Assembly: GCA_902806575.1 (NCBI GenBank)
Contig: CADCXD010000001.1
Span: 3,162,001-3,226,000, forward strand
Length of the DNA: 64,000 nt
From: Jackrogersella multiformis
Taxonomy: Eukaryota; Ascomycota; Sordariomycetes; Xylariales; Hypoxylaceae
Direction of reading: 5' to 3'
Below, one piece after another: positions 1 to 12,415 of this stretch. The stretch's first letter is position 1. Each line of letters starts with the position of its first letter. The translations under genes and the position numbers were made by a program. The notes below the pieces were generated by a model. It was not told where the DNA came from. It was given only the letters and a program-made list of their open reading frames with translations, and made no database searches.

Positions 1-1532
1 CCGTAGCCGGCTATCCGTCGCCTCCGACGCATTACTCTCCATCCGACCATAAGCCTTCCTTGGGTTCGTTATACGAACACGTAGCGATGTCGTCTTCTTC
101 GTCGCCCCAGAACTCCAACAGCGGCGCCCAGCCCGACAAGGGCCCGCTCTCGTCGCTGAACCTCAACTTCCTAAAGTCGCTGAACGACAAGAAAACAACC
201 CGCGAGGGCAACCCGCCCAAGCGTCGGGGGCCGAAGCCCGACAGCAAGCCGGCGTTGACGCGCCGCCAAGAGCTGAACCGCCAAGCACAAAGGTATAAAA
301 CAATGAATGATATAATATTATTTATAACAATAGTAGTCTCCCGGGCGAGCCAAGCTCGGCGACAAGTAAAACTCGTGCTGATCACACCCATCGGTAGGAC
401 ACATCGAGAACGTAAAGAATTATATATAAAGGCGCTCGAGGACGAGGTGCTGCGGCTGAAGGAGATCTATAGCAACGTCTCGCAGGACAAGGACAAGCTC
501 GCCGAAGAAAACAGGCAGCTCAGGACCCTCCTGCAGCAGAACGGCATCTCGCTCGGGTCGTCGTCGGGAGACGGCATAGACGACGTCGCCAGCGGCCTGA
601 GCCCTGGGTACACGTCCAGCGGTAGCATCTCGGGCAGCTACGCACCCGGCAGTTCCAACACTGCGTACACGCCGCCCCTGACGTCGGTATCGAGCCCTCC
701 CCCCATGTCCGTGTCGTCCGGGGGCCAACCTCAGGGTCGGAGCATGAGCCAGCAGCAGCGGCATGCTCAGAATCGTGTGGATTACGAACAGGCTGGGATA
801 GATTTCGTCTTAACGTACGAGAACCCCGATGACCCCTCGAAGGCCTACATGTCACCTCCCCCGCAGTGAAGAAACAGGTTCGCTGCACGCACACACATTT
901 ATACATACATACATATATGAACTACCTCACGAAAATGTAAATCTGCGGACGTGGGACAAAGTGAAGCTAATTATAGCCTTGCTGATGGCGTGTAGGCTCG
1001 AGAGACCCTGCATGGACCACATGCCGTGGCTGATAGAGCGGGCGCAGGACACGAGCGGCGACGCCTGCGGCCACGCGCTCATGGCCTCATGCCCGCCGGA
1101 ACCGTTTCCCGAGCTGAGCGACGAGATCCCGTTCGGGTATGCACACACCCAAGCCAACAAAGGGGATCCCCAGCAAAACCAATCATCCCAGCAGACGTGG
1201 GAGCTGACCAAGGGCGACCTCACCACGCTCCTCAACCTCAGCAAGAAGCTGGACCTCGACGGGGAGATCACCCCGGTCATGGCTTGGGGTATGGTGCTGG
1301 CTCACCCGAGGTTGACGGACCTGAAGAAGGAGGACTTCGAGAGATTGATCGACGATCTCAAGGGCAAAGTCCGCTGCTACGGGTACGGCTCGCCCCAACG
1401 CTTCCTCGCTGTCGAGCTATAGGCATATGCTAACCGTCGCCTAGGTTCGGAGCCGTGATGGAGGACTTCGAGGTGAGGGATGCGCTCAACGCCGTCTTCT
1501 CCGCCAAGCCAGAGATGAGCTTGGCGTACTAG
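1..1532 (+). CDS. bZIP transcription factor, 5' end missing
   Basis: AP-1/YAP-like fungal bZIP factor, a nuclear DNA-binding regulator. Exons read 1-292, 398-814, 996-1382 and 1445-1532; about 393 residues are visible. The frame is open back to base 1, so the true start probably lies outside the window, although ATG at 87 is possible. The basic region has the N-x7-R pattern (NRQAQRTHRERK), followed by a leucine-zipper heptad stretch (ALEDEVLRLKE onwards). After a Ser/Pro/Gly-rich linker comes a conserved C-terminal domain with CMDHMPWL, GHALMASCPP, a Leu-rich helix and a final KPEMSLAY. Exon 3 was joined on family knowledge (FVLTLERPCMDH) and exon 4 on the CYGFGAVMEDFEVRDAL continuity. Intron 1 is 105 bases, has no stop and splits the basic region. 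The exact ortholog and target genes are not known to me. Confidence 0.85.
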
Positions 1533-2525
1533 GTGACCAGCCACTTCTCTCCTTATATTATTCAACATTTGTGAGTTACCTCATGTATAACGAGTGCGAT
1601 AATGGCGATGGCGGGTTTTGTAACAATGGTGATTATTACGGCGATTCTGATGATGGAGGTATGATCGTAGGGGCGCATTTAGATACGCATTATAGGCTAT
1701 AGGTAGTGAATTCAAGTCATGTTTAATTAATATGATCGATTGTATACCTATGATATGACATGATTAGCTAGCAGGTAGTTATTGTGGTGTAAATACTATC
1801 TAGCTCGCATTGAAGTACCTAGGTAGGAGAAGTAGGCTTATATGGAGTTTTTCTCGTTTGATCTAAAGTTATCTAAGGGTGTAAACAATAAATATTCCGA
1901 GATGATAGGAATATATCTATAGCATAAGAGTAAAGAGCACTCAAAGTCTGGACTATTGGATTATATCCATAGTTACCTAGCATATCTAGTTCTTTACTGT
2001 TGCTTCTAATTAGTATGTACCTAGGTAGGATATGATTGAAAACGCCACTCGTGAATATGTAAACCATCCATACCGACACATACAAACTTTTTAGGGATGT
2101 CACAACCCTTATAGAGATGCATTCAAGTTTTTCATAATTGTAGGCGCCTCTTCAAAAAGGAGGCATAACAAGAAAAGGGGGGAGCTTTCAGCAAGACGGT
2201 ACCTACCTCCTAGGGTACCTAAAGTATAGTACAGTACGTATTCATAATGATACAATTTTACTCACACATTGTACCTAGGTATCTCTACCGTTAAGGCAAG
2301 TACCTAGGTACGTACCGTTGCTTAAATCCGATTGCCCCACACCCCACCAAAAACTTAAACACTGGTAAAATATTCGCATTACACCAAAATCTCAGCGCAC
2401 TTCACATTTCCATACAAGACCAGAAACAACGTCAAGGCAGTCTACAACAAAGCTGCTTCATCTCGGAATAGACATTACCGGAATAGATATCATCTTCAGG
2501 TATTGTGCTTCTGAGATTATTCAAT
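1533..2525. other. intergenic, bZIP to eIF3d
   Basis: No gene is seen. The stretch is AT-rich and has several CCTAGGTA-type motifs (near 1818, 2020, 2270 and 2300). The last 150 bases are the likely eIF3d promoter and leader. Confidence 0.6.
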
Positions 2526-4395
2526 ATGGCACCCGCTTCTTTAGCCGACCTCATCTCGGCGCTACCCGAAGGCGACGGATGGGGCCCTCCTCCGGTAACC
2601 GAGACCACCTTGAATGGTGTCCCGTATGCCCCCTTCTCGAAGGGTGATAAACTAGGTCGTATGGCGGACTGGACCTCAGATAGTAAGGACGGTAGGGATG
2701 GCCGTGGTGGCAGACAACAGTATAATCGCAACTTTAGAGGTACGGAAGACTTCCCAGTCGCAATTACGGCATCGATTAGGTCCCAGCGCTAACATTCATT
2801 CATTCGTTTCAATATAGACCAACAGATCTATGGCGCTGGCAGTGCCGCACTATTCACCGCCCCTGTCGCCGAAGATGAGAACACTTTCTCCGTCGTTAGC
2901 CGAGAGACTACCAAGACACGATATGGTCGGGGAGCTGTCTTTACACGTGGTCGTGGACAGCGCGGGGCTCGTCAAGACACAAGAGGTGGTCGTAACCAAC
3001 CTCAGCGCGGTGGCCGTGGTGGTCAGCAAAGCTATGGATATGACAGTCGTGGACGTTCTAATGCGCCTCGTGGTCGCCGCTTTGGATGGAAGGACTACGA
3101 TAAGCCCGCCCGGAACCGCGATGCATCGATTAACATCAAGCCCGACTGGCAGCTGCTAGAGGAGATTGACTTCAACAGACTAGCTAAGCTAAACCTCGAC
3201 GCCGATGAGGGAGAAGATATTGATAGCTACGGTTTCCTATACTACTATGACCGATCCTACGACAAGCAACCTGTCAAGACGGTCGAGAGGAAACTGGTAC
3301 CTCTGGATCGTGCCGCCTACAATGTCACGACCTCCTCGGATCCCGTTATTCAGGAGCTAGCCGAGAAGGACGAAGCCACTATCTTCGCCACAGACAGTAT
3401 CCTGTCCATGCTCATGTGCTCCACCCGCTCGGTTTACCCGTGGGATATCGTCATCGTCAGGCAAGGCAGCAAGATCTTCCTCGACAAGCGTGACAATGCC
3501 GCCCTGGACATGGTGACGGTGAACGAGAACGCCGCCGATGCGCCAGCAGAGGCTTCTGATGGAAACAAGGATGGCATTAACCAGCCTGGCGCTCTGGCGG
3601 AAGAGGCTACTTACATCAATCACAACTTCGCCAACCAGGTCGTGCTGGAGAACGAGAACGTGAAAGTCGAGATGACACACGACAACCCCTTCTATAACGC
3701 TTCCGAGGAGACGGAGCCCCCCGCGAGCAAGGCCTACAAATACCGTAGATTCGACCTTTCAACCAGCGATGAGGATCCCATGTACCTGATTGTCCGAACC
3801 GAGCTGGATGCTGTCCAGAAGAACGCCATCAGCGGTGATGACCAATACGTGACCGTCAAGGCGCTAAACGAGTTCGACAGCAAGGCACAAGGCAGCGGTG
3901 GTGCCCTAGATTGGAGAACCAAGCTAGTCAGCCAGCGTGGTGCGGTAGTCGCGACGGAGATGAAGAACAACAGTGTCAAGCTTGCACGATGGACGGTGCA
4001 GAGCATCCTGTCAAAGGTGGACGTCATGAAGCTTGGGTACGTTTCTACTCTGTTCTTGGGCCATGAGGTACCTATATATATAAGTATATGTTGCTAACTC
4101 GATTTCTAGTTTCGTTTCTCGTGCCAACCCGAAGATGAACGACAAGCACATCATCCTGGGAGTCATTGGCTGGAAGCCCAAGGATTTCGCCAACCAGATG
4201 AACTTGTCACTCTCCAACGGCTGGGGTATCGTTCGCACCATTGCCGACATGTGCCTCAAGCGTGAGGACGGCAAGTTTGTGCTCGTGAAGGACCCCAACA
4301 AGTCGATCCTCCGATTATACGAGGTCCCCGCCGGTAGTTTCGACGAGGATGGCGAAGAGGAGACGATTCCGGAGACTGTTCCAGAGGAAGAGTAG
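2526..4395 (+). CDS. EIF3D: translation initiation factor eIF3 subunit d
   Basis: Subunit d of the eIF3 complex (Moe1 in fission yeast), which acts at the 40S ribosome during cytoplasmic translation initiation; animal eIF3d can bind the mRNA cap. Exons are 2526-2739, 2818-4036 and 4110-4395, giving 572 residues, usual for the family. The start is fixed by MAPASLADLISALPEG and the conserved GVPYAPFSKGDKLGRMADW. The splice into DQQIYGAGSAALF restores the expected N-terminal block, which is followed by an Arg/Gly-rich segment around residues 110-165. The large eIF3d core starts with NIKPDWQLLEEIDF. The C-terminal block FVSRANPKMNDKHIILG is followed by an acidic tail. Both introns have GCTAAC branch sites. 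No damage seen. Confidence 0.97.
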
Positions 4396-5007
4396 ACTTG
4401 GCCGATTGAAAACGGAGGAGATTAGGAAACTTAGTGCAGCAGTATTACAGGTTGTCGAAGCAAGGACAACAACTTATGGTGATCCTAGAGCTAGTTAATG
4501 AGCTCTAATCAAAAGCAAAACTTTAGTCTAATAGAGTACTTCGTATGTTAGGTCATAAGTCTCTATCATTCAGTTTCCCTTTGCAGGTAGTCCTATTCTA
4601 CCTTAGGTATATTATAAGAGTAAATGGATGCTTTCCTATACCTCCAGTCACGTAGATAGGGAATAGAGAATAGGGGGAATAAGGGGGGATAAGGAGGGCA
4701 GCAGGGAAAGAAATAGGGCGAGGGGTATGCCCCACCGTATTTACCACCTTCAACCCCCACCATCCCAATGCCCCGCTATCGTTTCTGAAGAATAAAGTTG
4801 TGACGTCTGTCTGTACCTGTTGAGATGTCTCACTTTATAAACTTAAACTTACCAAGGTACCTACCTACCAATAGTATTATCTTAACCTACCTCCTATCTA
4901 CTATCTTAAAAACTAAATATCTACATCTTTTTAGTTTCGACGAGACCACTTCCGATTCGCACGATACATACATCCTTCACCTGCACAGATAAAGAAAAAT
5001 AGACACC
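4396..5007. other. intergenic, eIF3d to epimerase
   Basis: No gene is seen. Contains a G-rich purine run near 4660-4725 and, near 4855-4875, a TACC/CCTACC-type motif. The last 100 bases are the likely leader of the epimerase gene. Confidence 0.6.
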
Positions 5008-6044
5008 ATGGCGCCAAAGGCGATAATAGCGCCCTCGATCCTGTCGGCAGACTTCGCACAGCTAGGCGCCGACTGCGTGAGGACGATGGAGCAGGGCGCC
5101 GATTGGCTTCACGTGGATATTATGTACGTATCATATACGCATAATATACTATATAAATAATATCTGTCGAGAATACTATATGTATTTATATATGATATTG
5201 GATTAGAGAGAGCTCTGTACGAGAGGAGGTGGCGGATAGCTTTTACTTGATGACATGGAAAAACTAACATCAGGCGTGTTTTGCGACTCTCTTTCAGGGA
5301 CGGACATTTCGTACCCAACATCACCTTCGGCGCGCCGGTTGTGGCCAAGATCCGGAAGCACGTCGACAGGCCCGAGGGCAGCTACGGCCGCGGCACCTTC
5401 GACTGCCACATGATGATCGCGGAGCCGAAGAAATGGGTCAAGGAGTTCAAGAACGCCGGCTGCGACCTGTACTGCTTCCACTACGAGGCCGCCTTCTCCA
5501 GCGCCGCCGAGAGCCCCGAGGCCACGACGGACGCGCGGACGAGCCCCAAGGAGCTGGTGCGCTATATACACGACCTCGGCCTGCTGGCCGGCGTCGCGCT
5601 CAAGCCTGTTACGGGCGTCGAGGTCCTGACTGAGCTACTCGAAAGCTCGGATCCGAAGGAGCGGCCAGACGTACGTTCTTCGACTCATTTCCCTATTTCC
5701 CTTTCCTACCTTACATATCCCAATGTTTTTGCCTGGGGGTTGAATAGTTGGATGGCTGGTTGATTAATGGAGGACAGATGATCCTGATCATGACGGTCGA
5801 ACCCGGGTTCGGCGGGCAGAAGTTCATGGCATCGGAGCTTCCCAAGGTGCAGGCGCTGCGGGAGAAATACCCGGACCTGAACATCGAAGTCGACGGCGGC
5901 TTGGGCCCCGGCACCATCGACCAGGCGGCCGACGCGGGCGCCAACGTCATCGTGGCCGGCAGCGCCGTGTTCGGGGCCAAGGACCCCGCCGAGGTCATCT
6001 CGCTGCTGAGGGCCACCGTCGACCAGAGAGCGGGAAAGCTATAG
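5008..6044 (+). CDS. rpe1: ribulose-phosphate 3-epimerase
   Basis: Interconverts D-ribulose 5-phosphate and D-xylulose 5-phosphate in the cytosolic non-oxidative pentose phosphate pathway. Exons are 5008-5123, 5298-5670 and 5778-6044, giving 251 residues, normal for this TIM-barrel enzyme. Signatures: APSILSADFAQLG at the N-terminus, the metal/catalytic segment HVDIMDGHFVPNITFG (rebuilt across intron 1), HMMIAEP, EPGFGGQKFM, and the phosphate-binding VDGGLGPGTI with GSAVFGAKDP near the C-terminus. Intron 1 (174 bases) is longer than most here and AT-rich; intron 2 is 107 bases. The join PD/MILIMTVEPG follows family continuity. The gene converges on the class V enzyme downstream. The active-site motifs are complete. 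Confidence 0.96.
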
Positions 6045-6356
6045 GTAAGGTGAAGTGAAGTGAAGTGAAGTGGAAGAATTTGAATACGCTTGAGTTTGCT
6101 CGGAAGGACTGAAGAGTTGGGAGCGGGAGATTGGCGCGGAAGCGTGAAGGCCGTTTAAGATATGAATATGAATACACATATTTTAAATTATTCGATCTCT
6201 TCATGTTCTACGTGATGATCAAAATATCGCTTTCTATATAATCTAGAACCCTAAAGAGCCACATAACCAAGCGCAACGCAAATAATTACAAGCCCATGGC
6301 AGCCTGGCTATTAGTAGCAACATATACCGGCGAACTCGTTTGACTCCTATACGTAA
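6045..6356. other. convergent 3' spacer with short tandem repeat
   Basis: A 312-base spacer between two converging genes. It holds four TGAAG units at 6051-6070 directly after the epimerase stop. Nothing else is recognised; it probably carries both polyadenylation regions. Confidence 0.6.
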
Positions 6357-7863
6357 TCAAGCCTTCTTCGATATTACACCATCAAGGGCTTTGATAAACC
6401 CCTCGATCTCCTCCACTACACGACACTATTAGCATCCAACATCTATAGGAGGATATAGGTACTTACAGGTATTATAATGGGTCATGCTAACCCTCACAAC
6501 CCCGCTGCGGTCTAGCTTGAGGAACTCGTAGACCAGCCGGTTCGAGTAGAAGGCGCCCCAGCGGAAGCCGTAGCTGGTGGTGCGCTCGAGCGCCTCGACC
6601 AGCTCCCGGGAGTCCCACCCGTCGACCGTGAAGCTGACGGTGGGGAGCCGCAGCTTCTCGTCCGCGCTCGTCTCGCCGTACACCGTGACGGCGGCGTTCG
6701 CGCTGAGGTACGAGAGCAGAGCCGACTGCAGCGCCGCCTCCTGGGCCTCCGGCCCGCCCCACGACCCGCCCGCCGGGGCCCCGAGGTACTCGAGGATCCG
6801 CGGGATGGCGGGGACCAGCTCGTAGCCCACGCTCCCTGGCCGGCCGGCCGTCAGCAGCGTCGCGGGAAAGGGAAAGGGGGTCCGCACGTACCGAGGCTGA
6901 TCTTGTTCTCGAGCGTCGCGCTGGGGTTGAAGAAGTGGCCCAGCGTGCGCATGGCCTCCTGCGCCGCGCGGCCGGCGTACAGCATGGCCACGTGCGGCCC
7001 GAAGATCTTGTACCATGACAGCACGTAGAAGTCCACGCCGAGCGCCGCCACGTCGACGGGCCGGTGCGGCGCGTACGACACCCCGTCGACGCAGAGCAGG
7101 GCTCCGGGCACGCTGTGCACCGCCTCCGCGATGCCCCGCACGTCGTGGATCGTGCCTAGGATGTTGCTCGCGTGCGTGCACGTCACGAGCCGCGTCCGGG
7201 GCGAGAGCAGGCTCTTGAGGTCTTCGGGGAGTAGTTTGGGGTTGGTGGAGCGCGATTGTGGCACCCAGTACTTGATCACGAGTTTTTGTCGCTCGGCGAG
7301 GTCTACCCACGGCGCGATGTTGGCCTCGTGGTCGATCGCCGATACTATGATCTCGTCGCCCTCCTGGAATTGGAAGGTGAAGGAGAGGTTGCGGAGCAGC
7401 TGCGTGGTGGTGGGACCGTATGCTGTGAGGTACGGTTAAACAACTCGCTCTCCTAGTACTTTGACGATGGGACGTGGGTAGGTGGGTATATAAGCTACGT
7501 AAGAGATAGTCATGAACAGAACCTACCTATCTCATCCTTCTGCGCGTTGAGGAACCTGGCCCCGGCGGCTACCCCGTCGGCGTACCGAGAAGCCGACGCC
7601 TGCGAGGTCTTGTAACCCCCTCCGAACTGCACGTTGCTCTTGATCAGGTAGTCGGAGATGCTAGGCAAGCGGTAGGTAGTTAGAGCAAGTTCCCTCTCAA
7701 GACCCCAGAGGCCAGGGGGGAGGGGAGAGGGGGGGTCTTTTCTCACTCACGCTTCAATGACGGTGCCGAGGACCTGGCTTCCGCCCGCGTTGTCGAGGAA
7801 TACTTGGTCCTCCTGCAGGGCCGGGAACTTGGACCTGGCGGCCTCGACATCGAAGCTGGCCAT
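6357..7863 (-). CDS. class V PLP-dependent aminotransferase, cysteine desulfurase-like
   Basis: A fold-type I PLP enzyme of the aminotransferase class V / cysteine desulfurase-like superfamily. It most resembles the subgroup typified by bacterial VC1184. Exons in order of transcription: 7863-7751, 7660-7527, 7422-6892, 6835-6467 and 6415-6357, giving 401 residues. The N-terminus has FPALQEDQVFLDNAGGSQV. Then come ASRYADGVAAGARFLN, AIDHEANIAPW (substrate/cofactor-loop region), CVDGVSYAPH and the PLP-lysine segment SWYKIFGPHVAMLY. The C-terminal small domain ends RVSMTHYNTLEEIEGFIKAL. Introns are 90, 104, 56 and 51 bases. Substrate cannot be predicted: no Fe-S assembly gene is nearby and NifS/IscS-type mitochondrial targeting is not obvious. 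Confidence 0.88.
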
Positions 7864-9737
7864 TGCTTTTTTTCCCTTTTACGTTAGATGGTAATTACCT
7901 AGGTAAGGTTTGTTTTTGAAACTGTTATTTTAGAGTAACCTGGCTGTCTACTCCTCTCTTCGTGTCTTGTGTATTAGCCCTTTCTTACTTGCAATACCAA
8001 GGAGACGATATAGCTAAATAAGGTAGGTCGAGTATATAACCCGACTGCCTGAGAACAGAGAACCTAAGCTATACCGAGCTTAGAGCTCCGATGCGGTGCG
8101 GGGTGTGCTGCAGTGCAGAAGCTCATTCCTATTCCGAATGAATATAACTTCCCCAATACCTACCTCATCTGCTTATGCGTCTCTTCGTGATCTAATACGT
8201 AAAAATATGATATGAGTCTAAGTCTTCCCATGTATATATAGGTTACATATAACCGGTATTAGCCGTCAGGGGCTCCCTAATTTTCAACGATGGTTTAGGC
8301 TTTGGGTTCTAATGGATCTACTTAGTATTCTCTCGTTTACTAGGTACCTATAAGCCGACCTCGGGAGTTATTGGCGTAAGGACTGTTGCGTTGAGAAGGA
8401 CACTCGTAAGAAAAGGTGCCATGTTAAGGTATTTACAAACGATATTTATGACCTATGTCTTGAGATTATATATTCATACTAGTAACGAGAATGGCTCTAC
8501 GAAGTGACTCATATAGCTTTTTAACTTACGATTCATTTATTTCTATAGGTTCTTGCTCTCCCCAGAAAATATAACAAATTAATATTACATATTAAACAAT
8601 GCTAAACACATATATCTTAACGACCTTCTACTACCTAGGTACTCTATAATATCTGATCCGTATAATAGTATATTATCACACAATAAGTAACTATTTAAGC
8701 GCTTGTTATGAGCGTTAAAGGCCGGCGGCAACGCATGTCGACTGGCGGCGGGTCACTAGCCGCTCTTTAAGGGGCGCGCTATGAGCTTATGATAGGAAAC
8801 AATGAAGTAAGGGGGATACTAATCTAGGTACACTGCGCTAATGATCGGTCTTAAACTGCTAGTAGACGATAGGTCTTTGACGCCATAAAAGAGTTGTATG
8901 AATAGGGGCTAAAGGCTAGGTTACCTAAGAATAACTTCGTACTTGTAATATGTAACAGCTGTAGTTGTATTCTTACCATTCCCTTCTATCACTCTTCATA
9001 TTGAAGTTAAGTTATAAGCATCTAAGATTTTTATATCTAGCTTTTATGCCACTTCGGGGCATCCCGTCATGGCGGACTTTATTAACTCCTTACATGAAAG
9101 ATGGAAGAAAAGTTAAGTAAAAGGGATAATGAACCCCAATTTGTCGTACCAGTGTATGAAGACTTGCGAGCTAATGCATTCAGATCGTGAGTCTGCTCTG
9201 ACTGGAACCTTCTCTTAAGCCTACGTGCCTGAACCGCCCGTGGACCGACATAATCCTGATGTTACTGTTGTTGTTCGCGATGGTGACGATGGCGATAGGT
9301 GATTGCAGGTGGAGATTAATGATTGTGGTTTAATCGCAGCTGCTTGCACCTGCGTTTTAAGGGTGATAAGGGTAATTACAGGTGATATGTAAAGGTTATA
9401 AGCACTTAAGTACTTAAGTAATATGGATGTGTGAAGGTTATAGGTGTGTATAAAGGGTCTATCCCTGTTATAATACTTAAGTAAATATTATTAAAACTTT
9501 ATAATCATAACTATCTATTTACTTGCCTAGGTATGTATGTAAGTAAGTAAGTATTTACTTAAATCGGGTTATTCATACCTAATAAAACGCGGGCGAGCCC
9601 ACTGTTTAACCTTCTTAACCAACCTTTCCTAAAACACCTTTTTGGAGAGCCTTTTCCACCTTAACATTTGTCGTCATTTCATTTTCGTATTAGGTACCTA
9701 ACCTACCCCTACATTAGGTAGGTAGGTACCTAGTATC
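7864..9737. other. AT-rich gene-poor region
   Basis: No gene is supported. Mostly AT-rich, with a short GC-rich patch at about 8720-8780 and scattered CCTAGGTA motifs. The bases just before 9738 are TACC-rich, as in many promoters of this window. Confidence 0.5.
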
Positions 9738-10376
9738 ATGGAGAATCTTGGACCTCAACCAGATTTCGTAGCAATGTCGCAACATACGGCCGGCTTGTCG
9801 GAAGAGTTTTCGAAATGCGCAAACCTACCCGCCATCGCCGAAGGCGCGCAGATTGCAACTATCTTAGGAGATATCGTCGCTCGCCTTGACCATCTCCAAG
9901 ATCAGTCCAATGCTTTCGGAGCTCAGGTTAACGCTCGGTTTGATACCTTCGAAACTCGGTTTGGTACCATACAAAACCGTTCCTTTGCTACGTAAGTATT
10001 TATCATAAATATATTTAATTATTTTTTATGTTAAAACTTTATTAATTCATTAATTCATTATAGGGATGCCAATTCTATCGCCCGTTTAGTGAATAGTCAC
10101 AATCCAGCACCAGATTTTCAATTGGAACCCCTCAAGTCTATAATCGACAACACGTCCATCGATAAGCTCGCAACAACGGCAGCAGCAATCAAAAGATTTA
10201 ATGGTAAGAAATCATATAAATAATGTTATAATTAATACTTATTATTATTATTAGATGCTACATTGAATGAAATCTTGCCGAAGCTAGGCCTAGGCATTCA
10301 AGGGGACATTCATACGAAACGACAAAAGCTATTATATGCATGCGGTATTGTTACTTCGAACAGTTTATCTACCTAA
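9738..10376 (+). CDS. small unknown protein, coiled-coil N-half
   Basis: Three exons (9738-9991, 10064-10203, 10255-10376) give 171 residues. Both introns (72 and 51 bases) have clean GTAAG donors and TAG acceptors and keep the frame, which is the main evidence for a real gene. Residues about 20-80 look helical and amphipathic (ILGDIVARLDHLQDQ, QVNARFDTFETRFG), suggesting a coiled coil. The C-terminal LNEILPKLGLGIQGDIHTKR resembles the helix-turn-helix of SAP-like motifs, but this is only a resemblance. I believe similar uncharacterised proteins occur in other Sordariomycetes, from memory and untested. It has no signal peptide or membrane segment and sits alone in an AT-rich region. Confidence 0.7.
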
Positions 10377-12415
10377 GTAGATCTTGCCGGCATTAGGCTT
10401 GAACACTTGAAGGGAATTTGGGGTAAAGCAATAAGAGGTATCATATCATACTTACTCCTAGGTCTGCATGTAGTATGGAAATTTGGACGGTTTCTTGGTT
10501 TTCTTTAGGGGGAATGAATGTTTTCCAGGTAATAAAAATTCGAATCTTTTGGCGGGATTAGTGGCTATTAGCATATACCCTCCTTATATCACGTGTCCAG
10601 ATACATTGCCTTCGACGTTAGGAGAGAGTGACCAATATGGGTATTAACTGCAGTAGATACCACACATACAATCTCCGATAGCCGGAATACCTAAATCAAG
10701 GAGTGAGGGAAACCTACCTAGGTACGAGATGGCGAGTTATGTCGTTGCTCGGCGTGGGCCGTTATACGATGAGTACCTACCTGGTAGGAAATGAACCTCG
10801 ATGTCAGGCACATAGGAAACTTCCATAAATATCTATCAAAAGGTCTAGCGGAGCATGACGTCAATATCAGCCTGGCCTCTGTTGGCCTGGAGAGTAATCT
10901 AATTACCTGGTCAGGTAGTGGTGGAATCAAGACTTAGGAAGGATAAGAAAATATGGATGAGATTTTTAAATATACCTACTGATAAGGGAGTTTGTTTCTA
11001 GGAAGCTGTTGTTTTTCAGTGACATCGATTTCTGTGCAATATTAAAGCTTCGACGACAACCCTTGGTTTCATCTCCTCGAAAACGCCAGGTTTTGAGTCT
11101 TGATTCGTTGACATACCTAGGTGGTGGACAATACGGTCGAATATAACCTCATTTATGTACAGGAACATGAATGAAACTAGTCGACGTACAAGGAGAAAAG
11201 AAGTAGTACAATTGACAACATAATACCCCGTGCTATGGGGTGAGGATGTTAGCAAACAAATGGATAGCAATCCTTCGTGTGACGATTAGGACTGAATGGC
11301 CAGATCCTGTAGCTTTATTAGGTAGAGTAAAATGCCCATATCTTCTCAATGCCACCTCCAAAGGAGACGGAAAAGCCATGTTCGATTTTTATTGGTGAAA
11401 ATGACATGTTGATAAGTTTATGGGATGGTGCTCTGATGGGACTCAATATTTACTAGAGTGACAGAACCGCCGACCTTGTGCGCCTAGTATCAACCTGCCT
11501 AGGTTAGGTACTTAACCTATAGAAAAAGGTAGGCATTTCACATGGATATATCATCCGGTGGGAGATCAGGTCGATATAATAATAATACTAAACTATTACT
11601 CCGATTAGAAGAAATGCCGGACTTTATGGGTTAACCGCCAATAGGGTTTCAACTACAGAGACCTTCTAAAGGAGTGATGGTGTCGAGTATGCATAGTGCA
11701 TGATCTATATATACTTGGTTATAACATGGCTTTGGATGCATCCGCTCACTGGATGTCCAGTAAAACGGAGAGGTGATTCCTGCGAGTCGGAATGGATGGG
11801 CGCTTCAGCCATCATGCAGTCAGATCAGTTATTTCTGCGTTAGACCCGTTGATCTATTGGAGCTGAATATTAAGGGAAGTAGGGGAAGTGTAGCAGCCAT
11901 GGCGGTAAGGTGGTAGAAGGTAGCGGTAGTATAAGTCCGGTTAACAAATTTATTACGAATAGGAGGGAATAGGAGGGAGGGATAGGCCGGAGGGATAGGC
12001 CGGAGGGGATAGGAGGGGTATATCATTTTGACTTTGGAAGACCCATCGTTTTATCGGTCGATAAAGTTGGTGGTGGGTCGGGCGGTGAAGATCCATGGAT
12101 CACACTAGCAGATTTTAGCTTCGATTTTTGAAGCTTTTAACTTTAGAAAGTGCGGGTTATAGGTGGGTCTTATTTTTCTCTTTTTTTCTGCCGCTGCATT
12201 TTCCTCATTAGAAAACCGAGACTAGAATGATTATCAGTCGATTCAGTCGATTTAGTCGAATACTTAACCAAGCAACCACCATTTTTTGCACACATTTACT
12301 GCGAGCTTCTTTGATCCTCCCCCAACGTCTTCCACTTCTCAAACTTGCAATTGATATTTACGATCTAATAGCAATAGCAGTAATACAAAAATATAAACCC
12401 AATCATTAGTCCAAC
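10377..12415. other. AT-rich intergenic region
   Basis: No gene is seen. A short G-rich tandem repeat based on GGGATAGGCCGGA lies near 11960-12018. The final 200 bases are the probable promoter/leader of the Tpa1-like gene. Confidence 0.5.

Noticed and set aside
6577..7439. Plus-strand open frames across the class V enzyme
   Set aside because: Antisense shadows of GC-rich exons; the minus strand has the PLP motifs and in-frame splicing.
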